A DNA stretch of 15,308 nt from Kangiellaceae bacterium. GTDB lineage: Bacteria; Pseudomonadota; Gammaproteobacteria; Enterobacterales; Kangiellaceae. Below the pieces are notes generated by a model. The model was not told the origin of the DNA, made no database searches, and saw nothing but the letters and a program-made list of their open reading frames with translations. The translations under genes and the position numbers were made by a program. Each line of letters starts with the position of its first letter. Position 1 is the first letter of the stretch. This document shows positions 14,896-15,308 of this stretch, one piece after another. Location of the stretch: positions 1-15,308 of the forward strand of contig JAUUYO010000052.1 in assembly GCA_030590405.1 (NCBI GenBank). Reading direction: 5' to 3'.

Positions 14896-15308
14896 ATGTC
14901 CATAGAGAGATCAAATTTTAACCTGGATATCCTAGCAGAAAAAAACCTTCTGACTCAAATAAAATTCTTTGAATCTAAATCCTATGATTTTATCAAAGAG
15001 AAATTTTCTCAAGGCGTAAACGTCAGAGAATTAGTGGCGACCAGGGCAAAACACATCGATAAATTGCTGATCAAATTATGGCAATACCTGGAGATTAGCA
15101 ATCAATACTCGTTAGTGGCTGTCGGCGGATATGGCCGCGGTGAACTGCATCCTTTTTCAGATATCGATTTGTTGATTTTGACACCAGGTAAAACCAGTAA
15201 AGAACAAATCGATAAACTCACCAACTATATTACCTTACTTTGGGATACCGGAATGAAGATTGGTCATTCTATTCGCTCTCTCAAGCAATGTGTTCAACTT
15301 GCCAAACA
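14896..15308 (+). CDS. glnD: [Protein-PII] uridylyltransferase/uridylyl-removing enzyme GlnD (partial, 3' end beyond window)
   Basis: The first ~137 residues of the bifunctional glutamine sensor that uridylylates or de-uridylylates PII proteins (GlnB/GlnK) and so controls nitrogen assimilation. The nucleotidyltransferase signature VGGYGRGELHPFSDIDLLIL begins near residue 76, with the catalytic Asp pair in SDIDLL. LLWDTGMKIGHSIRSLKQC follows, as in E. coli GlnD. The HD and ACT domains lie beyond the right edge. The ATG at 14896 fits the family N-terminus, but no clear ribosome binding site precedes it. The start sits directly behind the arm of the inverted repeat, so translation may depend on RNA structure or on coupling to map. 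A TTG at 14860 is an unlikely alternative. Confidence 0.93.
   Translation, partial: MSIERSNFNLDILAEKNLLTQIKFFESKSYDFIKEKFSQGVNVRELVATRAKHIDKLLIKLWQYLEISNQYSLVAVGGYGRGELHPFSDIDLLILTPGKTSKEQIDKLTNYITLLWDTGMKIGHSIRSLKQCVQLAK

Overview
The window looks like a low-GC gammaproteobacterial chromosome. Its right half carries the conserved block recA - recX - alaS - csrA - tRNA-Ser(GCU) - tRNA-Arg(ACG), all on the minus strand, with map and the start of glnD running divergently on the plus strand. This order resembles the recA-recX-alaS-csrA-serV-argV neighbourhood of Escherichia coli, and the protein sequences agree with that affiliation. No species can be named from the sequence alone.

The left half (1-6720, minus strand) is accessory DNA. 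It holds part of a type III CRISPR-Cas interference operon, transcribed right to left as cas6, a CorA-like membrane protein, an HD-less Cas10 with an intact GGDE motif, a 671-residue protein with three RAMP-like modules, and a Cas7-like RAMP gene cut by the left edge. The genes overlap by 14 or 4 bases or are 2 bases apart, so they form one translationally coupled unit. No CRISPR array, cas1/cas2 or recognisable second-messenger-degrading enzyme lies inside the window. A CorA-family protein beside an HD-less Cas10 suggests a membrane-targeting abortive defence driven by a nucleotide second messenger. Published work on CorA-associated type III systems found SAM-AMP to be that messenger; its use here is inference.

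Between the CRISPR operon and the tRNAs (6721-7550) lie the cas6 upstream region, a frameshifted C-terminal remnant of a tyrosine integrase, and a terminator for the tRNA transcript. The integrase remnant abuts the 3' end of tRNA-Arg, so the CRISPR operon probably entered on an integrative element that used this tRNA and later decayed.

The tRNA region (7551-8007) also contains a 181-bp unit carrying a second copy of the last 19 nt of tRNA-Ser and several hairpins. It resembles in layout the tRNA-3'-end repeats of the E. coli tyrT locus.

In the core block, recX is interrupted by one in-frame TAA, a DUF4136-type lipoprotein gene separates recA from recX, and the recA-map intergenic region holds a strong palindrome and a pair of competing inverted repeats but no canonical CTGT-N8-ACAG LexA box. 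The map-glnD gap is also strongly structured.
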